Assembly: GCA_012798185.1 (NCBI GenBank)
Contig: JAAZNS010000411.1
Location: 1-7,470, forward strand
DNA: 7,470 nucleotides
From: Chloroflexota bacterium
GTDB taxonomy: Bacteria > Chloroflexota > Anaerolineae > Anaerolineales > UBA4823
Direction of reading: 5' to 3'
The notes beneath the pieces are model-generated. The model saw only the letters and a program-made list of their open reading frames with translations, did no database searches and had not been told where the DNA came from. The position numbers were made by a program, and so were the translations under genes. Below are positions 1 through 5,249 of this stretch, in pieces. Position 1 is the stretch's first letter. Every line of letters begins with the position of its first letter.

Positions 1-241
1 CTCCTAACGCAGTCTCATAGATTTTAACCGTTTCATCGGTTAGGTAATATCCCAACTCGCGGCTGGCAATCGTTGGTTTTTCATAATAACGAAGAGATAT
101 TGTTGTCCTGCCTAGATGATAAGGCTTATTTTCATCAGAAAAAAAATTCAAAGCCTTATCAAGCGGAGAAAACGCCAGGCTAAGTGCAGTTACGCCCCCA
201 ATTTTCATGAATTGCCGTCGAGAGATCGTTGTTCTTCCCAT
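1..241 (-). CDS. Tat-exported protein, probable L,D-transpeptidase (N-terminal part only)
   Basis: The reading frame starts at ATG 239-241 and stays open to the left edge, giving 80 visible residues; the C-terminus is outside the window. Residues 7-13 read SRRQFMK, a twin-arginine signal (S/T-R-R-x-F-x-K). A short hydrophobic stretch follows (about 14-27), so the protein is probably exported folded by the Tat system. After the signal, residues 43-80 (starting LGRTT, with SRELGYYL and DETVKIYE) resemble the SH3-like segment that precedes the YkuD catalytic domain in Tat-exported L,D-transpeptidases of Anaerolineae. This match is from memory, and the catalytic domain with its Cys/His motif is not visible. 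If correct, it would cross-link peptidoglycan outside the membrane. The start is supported by the position of the Tat motif; the ribosome-binding site is weak (GAAG about 8 nt upstream). Export by Tat is fairly sure, the enzymatic identity less so. Confidence 0.65.
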   Translation of the reverse strand, partial: MGRTTISRRQFMKIGGVTALSLAFSPLDKALNFFSDENKPYHLGRTTISLRYYEKPTIASRELGYYLTDETVKIYETALG

Positions 242-288
242 AATTAAACTTCAATAAAAACCTTTCCTTACTGCTTAGGTTTTGGAGT

Positions 289-345
289 AAAAATCCCGAA
301 TTCGAGGTGCCTGGAAGAGCAATGCAGCAACTAACACCTCGAATT
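289..345 (-). terminator. Terminator-like hairpin with T-run in the leader of the L,D-transpeptidase-like gene
   Basis: A perfect 11-bp inverted repeat has arms AATTCGAGGTG (299-309) and CACCTCGAATT (335-345) around a 25-nt loop. On the minus strand it is followed by CGGGA and then five T (293-289). It lies about 48 nt upstream of the ATG at 241 and downstream of the candidate promoter at 404-432. It could end read-through from the flavoprotein operon or act as an attenuator. The loop is long for a classical intrinsic terminator, so this is a structural call only. Confidence 0.4.
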
Positions 346-403
346 TGGAAAGTCACCCAAGCCGGCTGAGTAGTCACAACCTTTCAATACAATAATCTTA
401 TCC

Positions 404-432
404 ATTTTATCCAATTAAATCTTATTTCACAA
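404..432 (-). promoter_or_regulatory. Candidate sigma-70-type promoter for the L,D-transpeptidase-like gene
   Basis: Read on the minus strand, TTGTGA (432-427) and TAAAAT (409-404) are separated by exactly 17 nt, matching 4/6 and 5/6 of the -35/-10 consensus. A start site near 397 would give a leader of about 155 nt that contains the terminator-like hairpin at 289-345. The region is AT-rich, so a chance match is possible. Confidence 0.35.
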
Positions 433-757
433 GGTGAGATAAGAGAGGCAGGTGACGCAATCGTCTGAAAGGGGAGTAAAATGCAGCTCAAAGGCAGGGT
501 ATCGTTTCCACCCAACACCCTGCGTTCAACCAACCGATCGTTATGCTTGCGCTGAACACCCCGCAGCTGCTGAAGGTATGCTCACGGGGGTTCACCATGT
601 TCCAGGAGATTATTGCCACTTCCAAATTGTTCAATTCCACCAATAGTCAATGCTAGTGTTAATCGCAGGCTCCTGGAAAGAGCATTAACTTCTTCAGTAA
701 CTCACCCATGCAAACTGGGTAATAACATAATCCAATAACATATCGAGAGTGCAACGT
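433..757. other. Intergenic stretch with a GC-rich patch and no recognisable gene
   Basis: No frame gives a recognisable protein. By hand count, 481-600 is about 56% GC, against about 39% for 361-480. The plus strand can encode a 64-residue peptide at 452-646, and an ATG at 481 has a good GGGGAG ribosome-binding sequence but reaches a stop after 24 codons. Neither resembles anything I know. The two similar segments AACACCCTGCG (514-524) and AACACCCCGCA (555-565) and the inverted pair GTTCA/TGAAC (524-528, 553-557) may be remnants of an old insertion. A small hairpin ACCCA/TGGGT (704-720) has no T-run. Confidence 0.4.
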
Positions 758-871
758 AGGACTGTCCAAAAAGTAAGCTGTCACCCTGAGCAAAGCTAAG
801 GGTCTTTTCATAATATAAAAGAGATGTTTCGCTGCGCTCAACATGACAAAATCGATTTTTGGGACAGCCCC
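758..871. repeat. 114-bp palindromic repeat, copy 1 (degraded)
   Basis: This copy aligns without gaps to 3655-3768, both 114 bp, at roughly 85% identity by hand count. Its ends form imperfect inverted repeats (758-774 against 855-871, 13 of 17 matching) around the common motif CTGTCC. It carries two inner hairpins, 783-803 and 824-844. The second is intact on the minus strand (stem ATGTT/AACAT, core GAGCGCAGCGA); in the first the core has decayed to GAGCAAAGCTA. The element is flanked on both sides by ACGT (754-757 and 872-875), a possible 4-bp target duplication. No transposase is encoded, so it is a MITE- or REP-like non-autonomous element. It begins 48 nt beyond the stop codon of the TrxR-like gene. 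The minus-strand reading frame over 659-844 is a by-product of the repeat. Confidence 0.85.
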
Positions 872-919
872 ACGTTTCCTTTAGAAGACCGAAAAATAAT
901 TACCATTTAAAAGAAGTAT

Positions 920-1825
920 TTATAAAACTGGCAGCAAATATTCATAAGCGCTAAGAGCTGCTTTTGCACCTTCGCCGACGGCAATTAATACTTGTTCAGC
1001 AAAGCCGTCGGTAACATCTCCCGCCGCAAATATTCCTGGGATATTTGTCCGCGCCATATAATCCACTTTTATTCTTCCATATTCATCCAGCTTCACCAAT
1101 CCGGCTACCATTTGTGAATTCGGAATTAAGCCCATCTCGACGAAAGTTCCATCAGCTTCGATTTCTACGATTTCTCCATCAGGGCTTTTGATGCAAATCC
1201 TTTCACAATAGGCATTGCCTTTTACCTCGACTACCTGGTAACCTTTATAAATGGTCACATTTTTTAATCCACAGAGCTTTTTGCCTAGAGGAGTATTTAA
1301 CATCTCTTCACTGATGCCAACCAGGTGAACATGTTGAGCAACAGTAGCCAATTCGGCTGCAGATCTAAGCGCTAAATCACCATCGCCAACTACGATGGTT
1401 TTACGATCGATCAATAACGGTGCATAGCTTAGGGCAGAATAGCATAAACCACGCATAATAAATTGTTTTTCACCTGGAACTTCGAGCCGTTTTAGTTTTA
1501 CTCCCGAAGCAACGATGATGGCTTTTGCATTTAATTCACCGCCGCCCCGCGTATGCACCGTAAAATGATCTTTCTTTTTTTCGACCAGTTCAACCGCTTC
1601 CATGTGCCTGGCAAATTTCAGATATTCCAGTTCGGTACGAAATTTATTGATTAATTCAATACCACGAATTACCTGGTAATCTTCAATCCAAGGCAATGAT
1701 AGATGATATTGGGTTTTTCCTCCAAGGTCTTTAGTCACCAAGAGCGCATTAAGGCGTTTACGGATAGCATAGATCATCGCTGTAAGACCAGCAGGACCAC
1801 CGCCAATGATAATTAAGTCGTACAT
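920..1825 (-). CDS. TrxR-like FAD/NAD(P)-dependent oxidoreductase lacking the redox CxxC
   Basis: This 301-residue protein has the fold plan of low-molecular-weight thioredoxin reductases. FAD binding is shown by GGGPAG at 8-13 and by GIFAAGDVTDG at 264-274, followed by GEGAKAA at 284-290. The nucleotide-binding loop is GDGDLA at 147-152. Where thioredoxin reductases carry the CATC disulfide, this protein reads GLCYSALSY (126-134), with one cysteine, C128, and no CxxC. The HRRxxxR motif that binds the NADPH phosphate is also absent (LVGISEEM at 168-175), so NADH may be preferred. It is therefore unlikely to reduce thioredoxin directly. Alternatives are a ferredoxin/flavodoxin-NAD(P) reductase of the YumC kind or another electron-transfer flavoprotein. 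The ATG at 1825 has AAGGTGAGG just upstream. It starts 26 nt after the malic enzyme stop, suggesting cotranscription. Fold assignment is firm; the substrate is unknown. Confidence 0.85.
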   Translation of the reverse strand: MYDLIIIGGGPAGLTAMIYAIRKRLNALLVTKDLGGKTQYHLSLPWIEDYQVIRGIELINKFRTELEYLKFARHMEAVELVEKKKDHFTVHTRGGGELNAKAIIVASGVKLKRLEVPGEKQFIMRGLCYSALSYAPLLIDRKTIVVGDGDLALRSAAELATVAQHVHLVGISEEMLNTPLGKKLCGLKNVTIYKGYQVVEVKGNAYCERICIKSPDGEIVEIEADGTFVEMGLIPNSQMVAGLVKLDEYGRIKVDYMARTNIPGIFAAGDVTDGFAEQVLIAVGEGAKAALSAYEYLLPVL

Positions 1826-1851
1826 CCCTCACCTTGATTTCTATTGCTTAA

Positions 1852-3213
1852 TTATTCGGCTGGGGGCTCAGGAATAAAGCCTTTTTCCATCATCATTTGG
1901 GTTAAATCGCGTGACCGCTTAATGATTGCCCGCGCCTGGCTATATGCTTCGTCGTAGGTCATTTTTTTCCGAGCCACACCAATTTCTTGAGCTTTCATTG
2001 CCACAGCAGCTGCTTCTCTGGGGAATACTTCCCAATCGTCCATGTTAGGTAGGATATGGTCTTCATCGATTTTGTCACCAATTTGATTTGCCATGGCTTC
2101 TGCTGCTGCGAAACACATTTCATCAGTAATCGTTCGAGCACGCACATCTAAAGCGCCGCGGAAAATGCCAGGAAATCCAAGCGAATTATTGACCTGATTG
2201 GGGAAATCCGAACGCCCCGTTGCAACAACAGCTGCACCCGCTTCTTTAGCTTCCCATGGCCAAATTTCTGGTACCGGATTGGCGCAGGCGAAGACAATCG
2301 CATCTTTATTCATGGTTTTAATCCATTCCTTGTCGATCACGCCAGGCCCGGATTTCGAAAGAGCGATTACTACATCAGCGCCTTTAATGGCATCCGGCAT
2401 TTGTCCTTCACGTCCTTCGGCATTCGTTATTTCACATAGTTTCCATTTATCAACGTACTCTGCTTTCCGCATCTCAAGGTCTTTTCGATGCTTCCCCAAA
2501 ATACCTTTTGAATCGACCATGGTACATTTGGCAGGATCTGCTCCCCAGCCAAAGATCAATCGAGAACACGCCACATTAGAGGCACCGGTACCGATGAAAG
2601 TAATTTTTACTTCACTCATCTTCTTACCAACCACTTTTAGCGCATTAATCAATCCTGCTAAAGTCACTGTGGCTGTCCCCTGCTGATCATCATGCCAAAC
2701 CGGGATTTCTGCTTTTTCGCGCAGGGTATCCAATATGTAAAAGCATTTCGGATTTGAAATATCTTCAAGGTTCACACCGCCAATCCCGGGTTGTAACATC
2801 AAAACGGTATTGATAATGGCATCCGGGTCTTTTGTATCGAGCATGATGGCAATCCCATCCACACCTCCAAGATACTTATAAAGAAGCGCTTTCCCTTCCA
2901 TAACAGGTAATCCCGCTTTAGGACCAATATCGCCAAGACCTAACACACGCGTGCCATCGCTGACTACTGCAACAGTGTTCCACTTGTTTGTATATTCATA
3001 GACTAATTCGGGATCTGCTTCAATGGCTTTGCATGGTGCTGCAACGCCAGGTGTATACCAGATTGCAAAATCATCAAAACTTCTTACAGTGCACTTTAAT
3101 GCTGTCTCAACTTTTCCATGATAAAAAGGGTGAAGAAGCATGGCATCAGCTGAAGGTTTTTTAGCTTTAGCCAGTAATTCTTCCACGCTAACCTTTTTTT
3201 GTTGATTCGACAT
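1852..3213 (-). CDS. Malic enzyme, NAD(P)-dependent, oxaloacetate-decarboxylating
   Basis: This cytoplasmic enzyme converts malate plus NAD(P)+ to pyruvate, CO2 and NAD(P)H. It is complete at 453 residues, the short bacterial form without the C-terminal phosphotransacetylase-like domain. The catalytic tyrosine lies in WYTPGVAAPC (Y53), and the catalytic lysine is in PVMEGKAL (K108). Metal ligands are expected at E150/D151 and in HDDQQGTA (174-181). The dinucleotide-binding loop is GTGAS (208-212). The strand after it ends in an aspartate (D234), which favours NAD+ over NADP+ by analogy. GRSDFPNQVNNSLGFPGIF (333-351) is the family's late signature. The start is decided by GGAGG at 3220-3224, six nt before the ATG. 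It is first in a two-gene unit with the TrxR-like flavoprotein, and a candidate promoter lies at 3252-3280. Physiologically it may feed pyruvate and reductant into fermentation or run in reverse for anaplerosis; the sequence does not decide. Confidence 0.96.
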   Translation of the reverse strand: MSNQQKKVSVEELLAKAKKPSADAMLLHPFYHGKVETALKCTVRSFDDFAIWYTPGVAAPCKAIEADPELVYEYTNKWNTVAVVSDGTRVLGLGDIGPKAGLPVMEGKALLYKYLGGVDGIAIMLDTKDPDAIINTVLMLQPGIGGVNLEDISNPKCFYILDTLREKAEIPVWHDDQQGTATVTLAGLINALKVVGKKMSEVKITFIGTGASNVACSRLIFGWGADPAKCTMVDSKGILGKHRKDLEMRKAEYVDKWKLCEITNAEGREGQMPDAIKGADVVIALSKSGPGVIDKEWIKTMNKDAIVFACANPVPEIWPWEAKEAGAAVVATGRSDFPNQVNNSLGFPGIFRGALDVRARTITDEMCFAAAEAMANQIGDKIDEDHILPNMDDWEVFPREAAAVAMKAQEIGVARKKMTYDEAYSQARAIIKRSRDLTQMMMEKGFIPEPPAE

Positions 3214-3251
3214 AATGATCCTCCAAATTTTTTTTATAGCTATAACTAAAT

Positions 3252-3280
3252 ACTATATGTATAGATGTTTATTAAACCAA
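3252..3280 (-). promoter_or_regulatory. Candidate sigma-70-type promoter of the malic enzyme operon
   Basis: On the minus strand, TTGGTT (3280-3275) and TATAGT (3257-3252) are separated by 17 nt, matching 3/6 and 5/6 of the consensus hexamers. A start site near 3245 would leave a leader of about 30 nt ending in the GGAGG ribosome-binding site at 3220-3224. The position is right, but the region is AT-rich and the -35 match is modest. Confidence 0.45.
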
Positions 3281-3654
3281 AACATTCAGGATTGAAACAC
3301 CTCCATTCCCCATAAAATCCATTATCCTAAATTATCAAGCGATTCGAATATATACCACTAAATGCATTGTATCAATAAGATAGGGTAAAGTCATTTGCTA
3401 AAGATAATGTAAAAGTCATGACCCCATTCTGACATATGTCATAGATTCTTGGGCACTAAATATTATCTTTGATTTCTACATAATAATTATTTCCGGGCAA
3501 ATCAATCTAAATATTTTTATAACCAGAATGGTTAGACTTAGGTCTTTCTGCTGGGTTGCTGGTCACTTCATTATAAAAACAATATCATTAACTGAGTTTT
3601 CTCATGCGTAAAAATTTTATGGAAACAACTCAGCAAGATTGTGTGAATAAAAAA
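3281..3654. other. AT-rich intergenic stretch upstream of the malic enzyme, possible operator
   Basis: No gene is visible. The stretch separates the end of the formate operon from the malic enzyme promoter. It contains a perfect 12-bp palindrome, TGACATATGTCA, at 3430-3441. The nearby motifs AAAGTCAT at 3387-3394 and 3412-3419 share the GTCAT of its right half (3438-3442), with spacings of 25 and 23 nt. It also contains an A-run at 3649-3654 (T-run on the minus strand), probably the tail of a terminator separated from its stem by the repeat at 3655-3768. Confidence 0.4.
3430..3441. promoter_or_regulatory. Perfect 12-bp palindrome, possible regulator binding site
   Basis: TGACATATGTCA is fully self-complementary. 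Its TGACA/TGTCA half-sites have the general shape of binding sites for dimeric helix-turn-helix regulators such as the Crp/Fnr superfamily. It lies about 150 nt upstream of the candidate -35 of the malic enzyme promoter, rather far for a simple activator site. No regulator gene is in the window, so the assignment is speculative. Confidence 0.25.
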
Positions 3655-3768
3655 GGGGCTGTCCTAAAAGTAGGCTGTCACCCTGAGCGAAGCGAAGGGT
3701 TTTTTCATTAAAAATAATGGTTGTTTCGCTACGCTCAACATGACAAAATCGACTTTTAGGACAGCCCC
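3655..3768. repeat. 114-bp palindromic repeat, copy 2 (intact)
   Basis: This copy has perfect 17-bp terminal inverted repeats, GGGGCTGTCCTAAAAGT at 3655-3671 and its complement at 3752-3768. Inside are two hairpins in opposite orientation. On the plus strand at 3680-3700 the stem is ACCCT/AGGGT around GAGCGAAGCGA. On the minus strand at 3740-3722 the stem is TGTT/AACA around GAGCGTAGCGA. An AT-rich spacer separates them. No protein is encoded. Sequences of this CCCTGAGCGAAGCGAAGGG kind are, from memory, widespread in bacterial genomes and give rise to spurious peptides containing HPERSEG; the plus-strand frame at 3604-3711 here is one of these. The element starts 43 nt beyond the FNT gene stop, in the same orientation as copy 1. 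No clear target duplication is seen. Confidence 0.9.
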
Positions 3769-3799
3769 AGATAATAAAGTATGAATTTACTTATTATCT
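3769..3799 (-). terminator. Terminator stem of the formate operon, apparently separated from its T-run
   Basis: AGATAATAA (3769-3777) pairs perfectly with TTATTATCT (3791-3799). Three more pairs (GTA 3779-3781 with TAC 3788-3790) close a six-nt loop after one bulged base. The hairpin begins 12 nt after the FNT stop codon on the minus strand. It directly abuts the repeat at 3655-3768. On the far side of the repeat lies a run of six T on the minus strand (3654-3649). Removing the repeat would restore stem plus TCTTTTTTA, a standard intrinsic-terminator shape, though with an AT-rich stem. Confidence 0.45.
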
Positions 3800-3811
3800 T
3801 GATTTTTGGGG

Positions 3812-4708
3812 TTATGCTTTATTTCGAAGATAAACAAACCAATATACAAGTCCGACCATGAAAGCACCGCCTATGATGTTACCGATTGTTACCGGGAGTA
3901 GATTACCAATAAAGAAGTTCCCCCAGGTTAGATTGGGGAAATTCTCGGCAGTTTTCCCAATGGTCTCGAAAAATTTTGGATCGCCCCAATATTTAATAAA
4001 TAATGCAATCGGGATGAAATACATATTTGCGATGCTGTGTTCAAAACCTGCTGCAACAAAGCAAGAGATTGGCGGAATAATGGATAATATTTTATCGGTT
4101 GTTGAACGTGCGCTATAGCAAAGCCATACTGCCATACATACGAGCGCATTACACATAATACCCAATGCCACAGCTTGAATAAAGGTAAAGCTTGTTTTTG
4201 CTTCGCCAATGCTAAGCGCCGCAGCACCAATAGCGCCACTCCCGAATGTGTATTGCTTTGATAGAAAAACAATATATGCAGTTAATATTGATCCAACAAA
4301 GTTCCCCAAATAAACAATAACCCAATTTCTTAATAAACCCCCAAGGGACACTTTCTTATTGGCAAACGCCATAATGATCAAGTTATTCCCGGTGAATAGT
4401 TCAGAACCGCCAACCACAACCAAGATTAAGCCTACAGTGAAGACTAATCCGGTCAGCAAGCGAACAACACCATAAGGAAGGCCAGTCGAGAATGCTGCCG
4501 TTCCTGTAGCGTCTTTAATCGATATACTTCCTGCGCTTACCGTGGTAGCAAATATTGCTCCAATGCCAATAAAAGCGCCTGCTAATATTGCTAAAATAAA
4601 CATATTCAGAAATGGAAGCCCTGCTTTTTTTACTCCCAAATCTTCTGCCTTGGTTGCCATCCCTGGCGGTAATACAGCATCAATATTGATTTGATTTTCA
4701 TTGCTCAT
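3812..4708 (-). CDS. focA: Formate/nitrite transporter (FNT) family channel, probable formate channel
   Basis: This 298-residue integral membrane protein has the six hydrophobic helices of the FNT family, at about 33-58, 83-105, 125-150, 173-198, 207-236 and 265-293. Family signatures are visible: GGSELFTGNN (100-109) at the first broken helix, NALVCMAVW (187-195) in helix 4, and GFEHSIANMYFIP (221-233), which carries the conserved pore histidine H224. FNT proteins form pentamers in the cytoplasmic membrane, each protomer passing small monovalent anions such as formate, nitrite or hydrosulfide. Sequence alone does not settle the substrate. Position 36 nt after the ferritin-like gene and downstream of a formate dehydrogenase favours formate. 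The start follows GAGGAG (4719-4724) at 10 nt. In the transcript, CTCC just upstream (4732-4735 region) could pair with that GAGGAG and partly mask it. The focA symbol reflects context rather than proof. Confidence 0.92.
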   Translation of the reverse strand: MSNENQINIDAVLPPGMATKAEDLGVKKAGLPFLNMFILAILAGAFIGIGAIFATTVSAGSISIKDATGTAAFSTGLPYGVVRLLTGLVFTVGLILVVVGGSELFTGNNLIIMAFANKKVSLGGLLRNWVIVYLGNFVGSILTAYIVFLSKQYTFGSGAIGAAALSIGEAKTSFTFIQAVALGIMCNALVCMAVWLCYSARSTTDKILSIIPPISCFVAAGFEHSIANMYFIPIALFIKYWGDPKFFETIGKTAENFPNLTWGNFFIGNLLPVTIGNIIGGAFMVGLVYWFVYLRNKA

Positions 4709-4744
4709 TTTATAATTTCTCCTCTTCTTGGAGTTGGAATATTT

Positions 4745-5236
4745 TTAACCGCCCCAGGGCATCTGCGCGTATTGCTCAAATGCCTGGTCGTGGAGCGCTT
4801 TAAATAACCTCTCATGGTTGCGTTCCCATTGAGCAAGCATTATCAAAATAGATTTTGCTTCTCCCTCTGCTTTTTCAGCATATTTTTCATAAAATTCAGC
4901 AAAATCATGCTCAATCAGGTACGCCATACGAAGTACAGGCAGGTCAGGAACCATTGCTTCACTGACAGTATCTTTGATAAATTCTGAATCAGCCCGCTGT
5001 GAAAAGAACCCAGCTTTTTCAAGTTCTTGACCCATGCTTGAATTAAATGAAGTACCATTTTCTAATGCTTTTAACTGATTCTGGATGAACTCGATATGCC
5101 GTTGTTCCTCTTCAGCAAGCTTTTTAAATGCACCTACAGCAGATGAATGTGATAATCGTTGTGCATTCTCTTCAAAGAATCGTTTCCCTTCATATTCACG
5201 TTGAAGAGCGTACTCGAATATTTTTTTTATCTCCAT
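4745..5236 (-). CDS. Ferritin-like (rubrerythrin-type) diiron protein without rubredoxin domain
   Basis: This 163-residue, almost wholly helical protein has the four-helix pattern of the ferritin-like superfamily. Candidate iron ligands are E14 and E16 in helix 1 (REYEGKRFF), the ExxH pair E44/H47 in helix 2 (EEEQRHIEF), E109 and E114 in helix 3 (IEHDFAEFY), and a second ExxH pair E138/H141 in helix 4 (WERNHERLF). There is no C-terminal CxxC rubredoxin module, so it matches the short erythrin-like group rather than full rubrerythrin. Such proteins bind two irons and often consume peroxide or oxygen or handle iron; which applies here cannot be told. It lies 13 nt after the formate dehydrogenase stop and 36 nt before the FNT gene, so it is probably cotranscribed with both. 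That suggests protection or metal supply for the oxygen-sensitive dehydrogenase, as inference. The ATG at 5236 follows AAGGA at about 8 nt. Confidence 0.88.
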   Translation of the reverse strand: MEIKKIFEYALQREYEGKRFFEENAQRLSHSSAVGAFKKLAEEEQRHIEFIQNQLKALENGTSFNSSMGQELEKAGFFSQRADSEFIKDTVSEAMVPDLPVLRMAYLIEHDFAEFYEKYAEKAEGEAKSILIMLAQWERNHERLFKALHDQAFEQYAQMPWGG

Positions 5237-5249
5237 GGCGATTTCCTTT

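Noticed and set aside
522..557. Integron attC-like segment (GCGTTCA, GTTATGC, TGAAC)
   Set aside because: The paired core and inner boxes of attC are not present in the right order or spacing, and no integrase or cassette gene is near.
452..646. Plus-strand 64-residue frame as a gene
   Set aside because: No recognisable domain, no clear ribosome-binding site, the opposite strand to all neighbours, and compositionally odd.
704..720. Small hairpin ACCCA/TGGGT as a terminator
   Set aside because: Only five pairs with no T-run on either strand.
659..844. Minus-strand 61-residue frame
   Set aside because: Its first half is repeat copy 1 read in reverse and it has no protein similarity that I recognise.
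2198..2686. Plus-strand 162-residue frame
   Set aside because: It lies wholly antisense to the strongly conserved malic enzyme and is a shadow of its codons.
3289..3298. GGATTGAAAC, like the end of many CRISPR repeats
   Set aside because: Only one copy is present, with no spaced repeats and no cas genes.
3604..3711. Plus-strand 35-residue frame containing HPERSEG
   Set aside because: Most of it is translation of the 114-bp repeat; such peptides are a known by-product of this repeat type and it has no ribosome-binding support.
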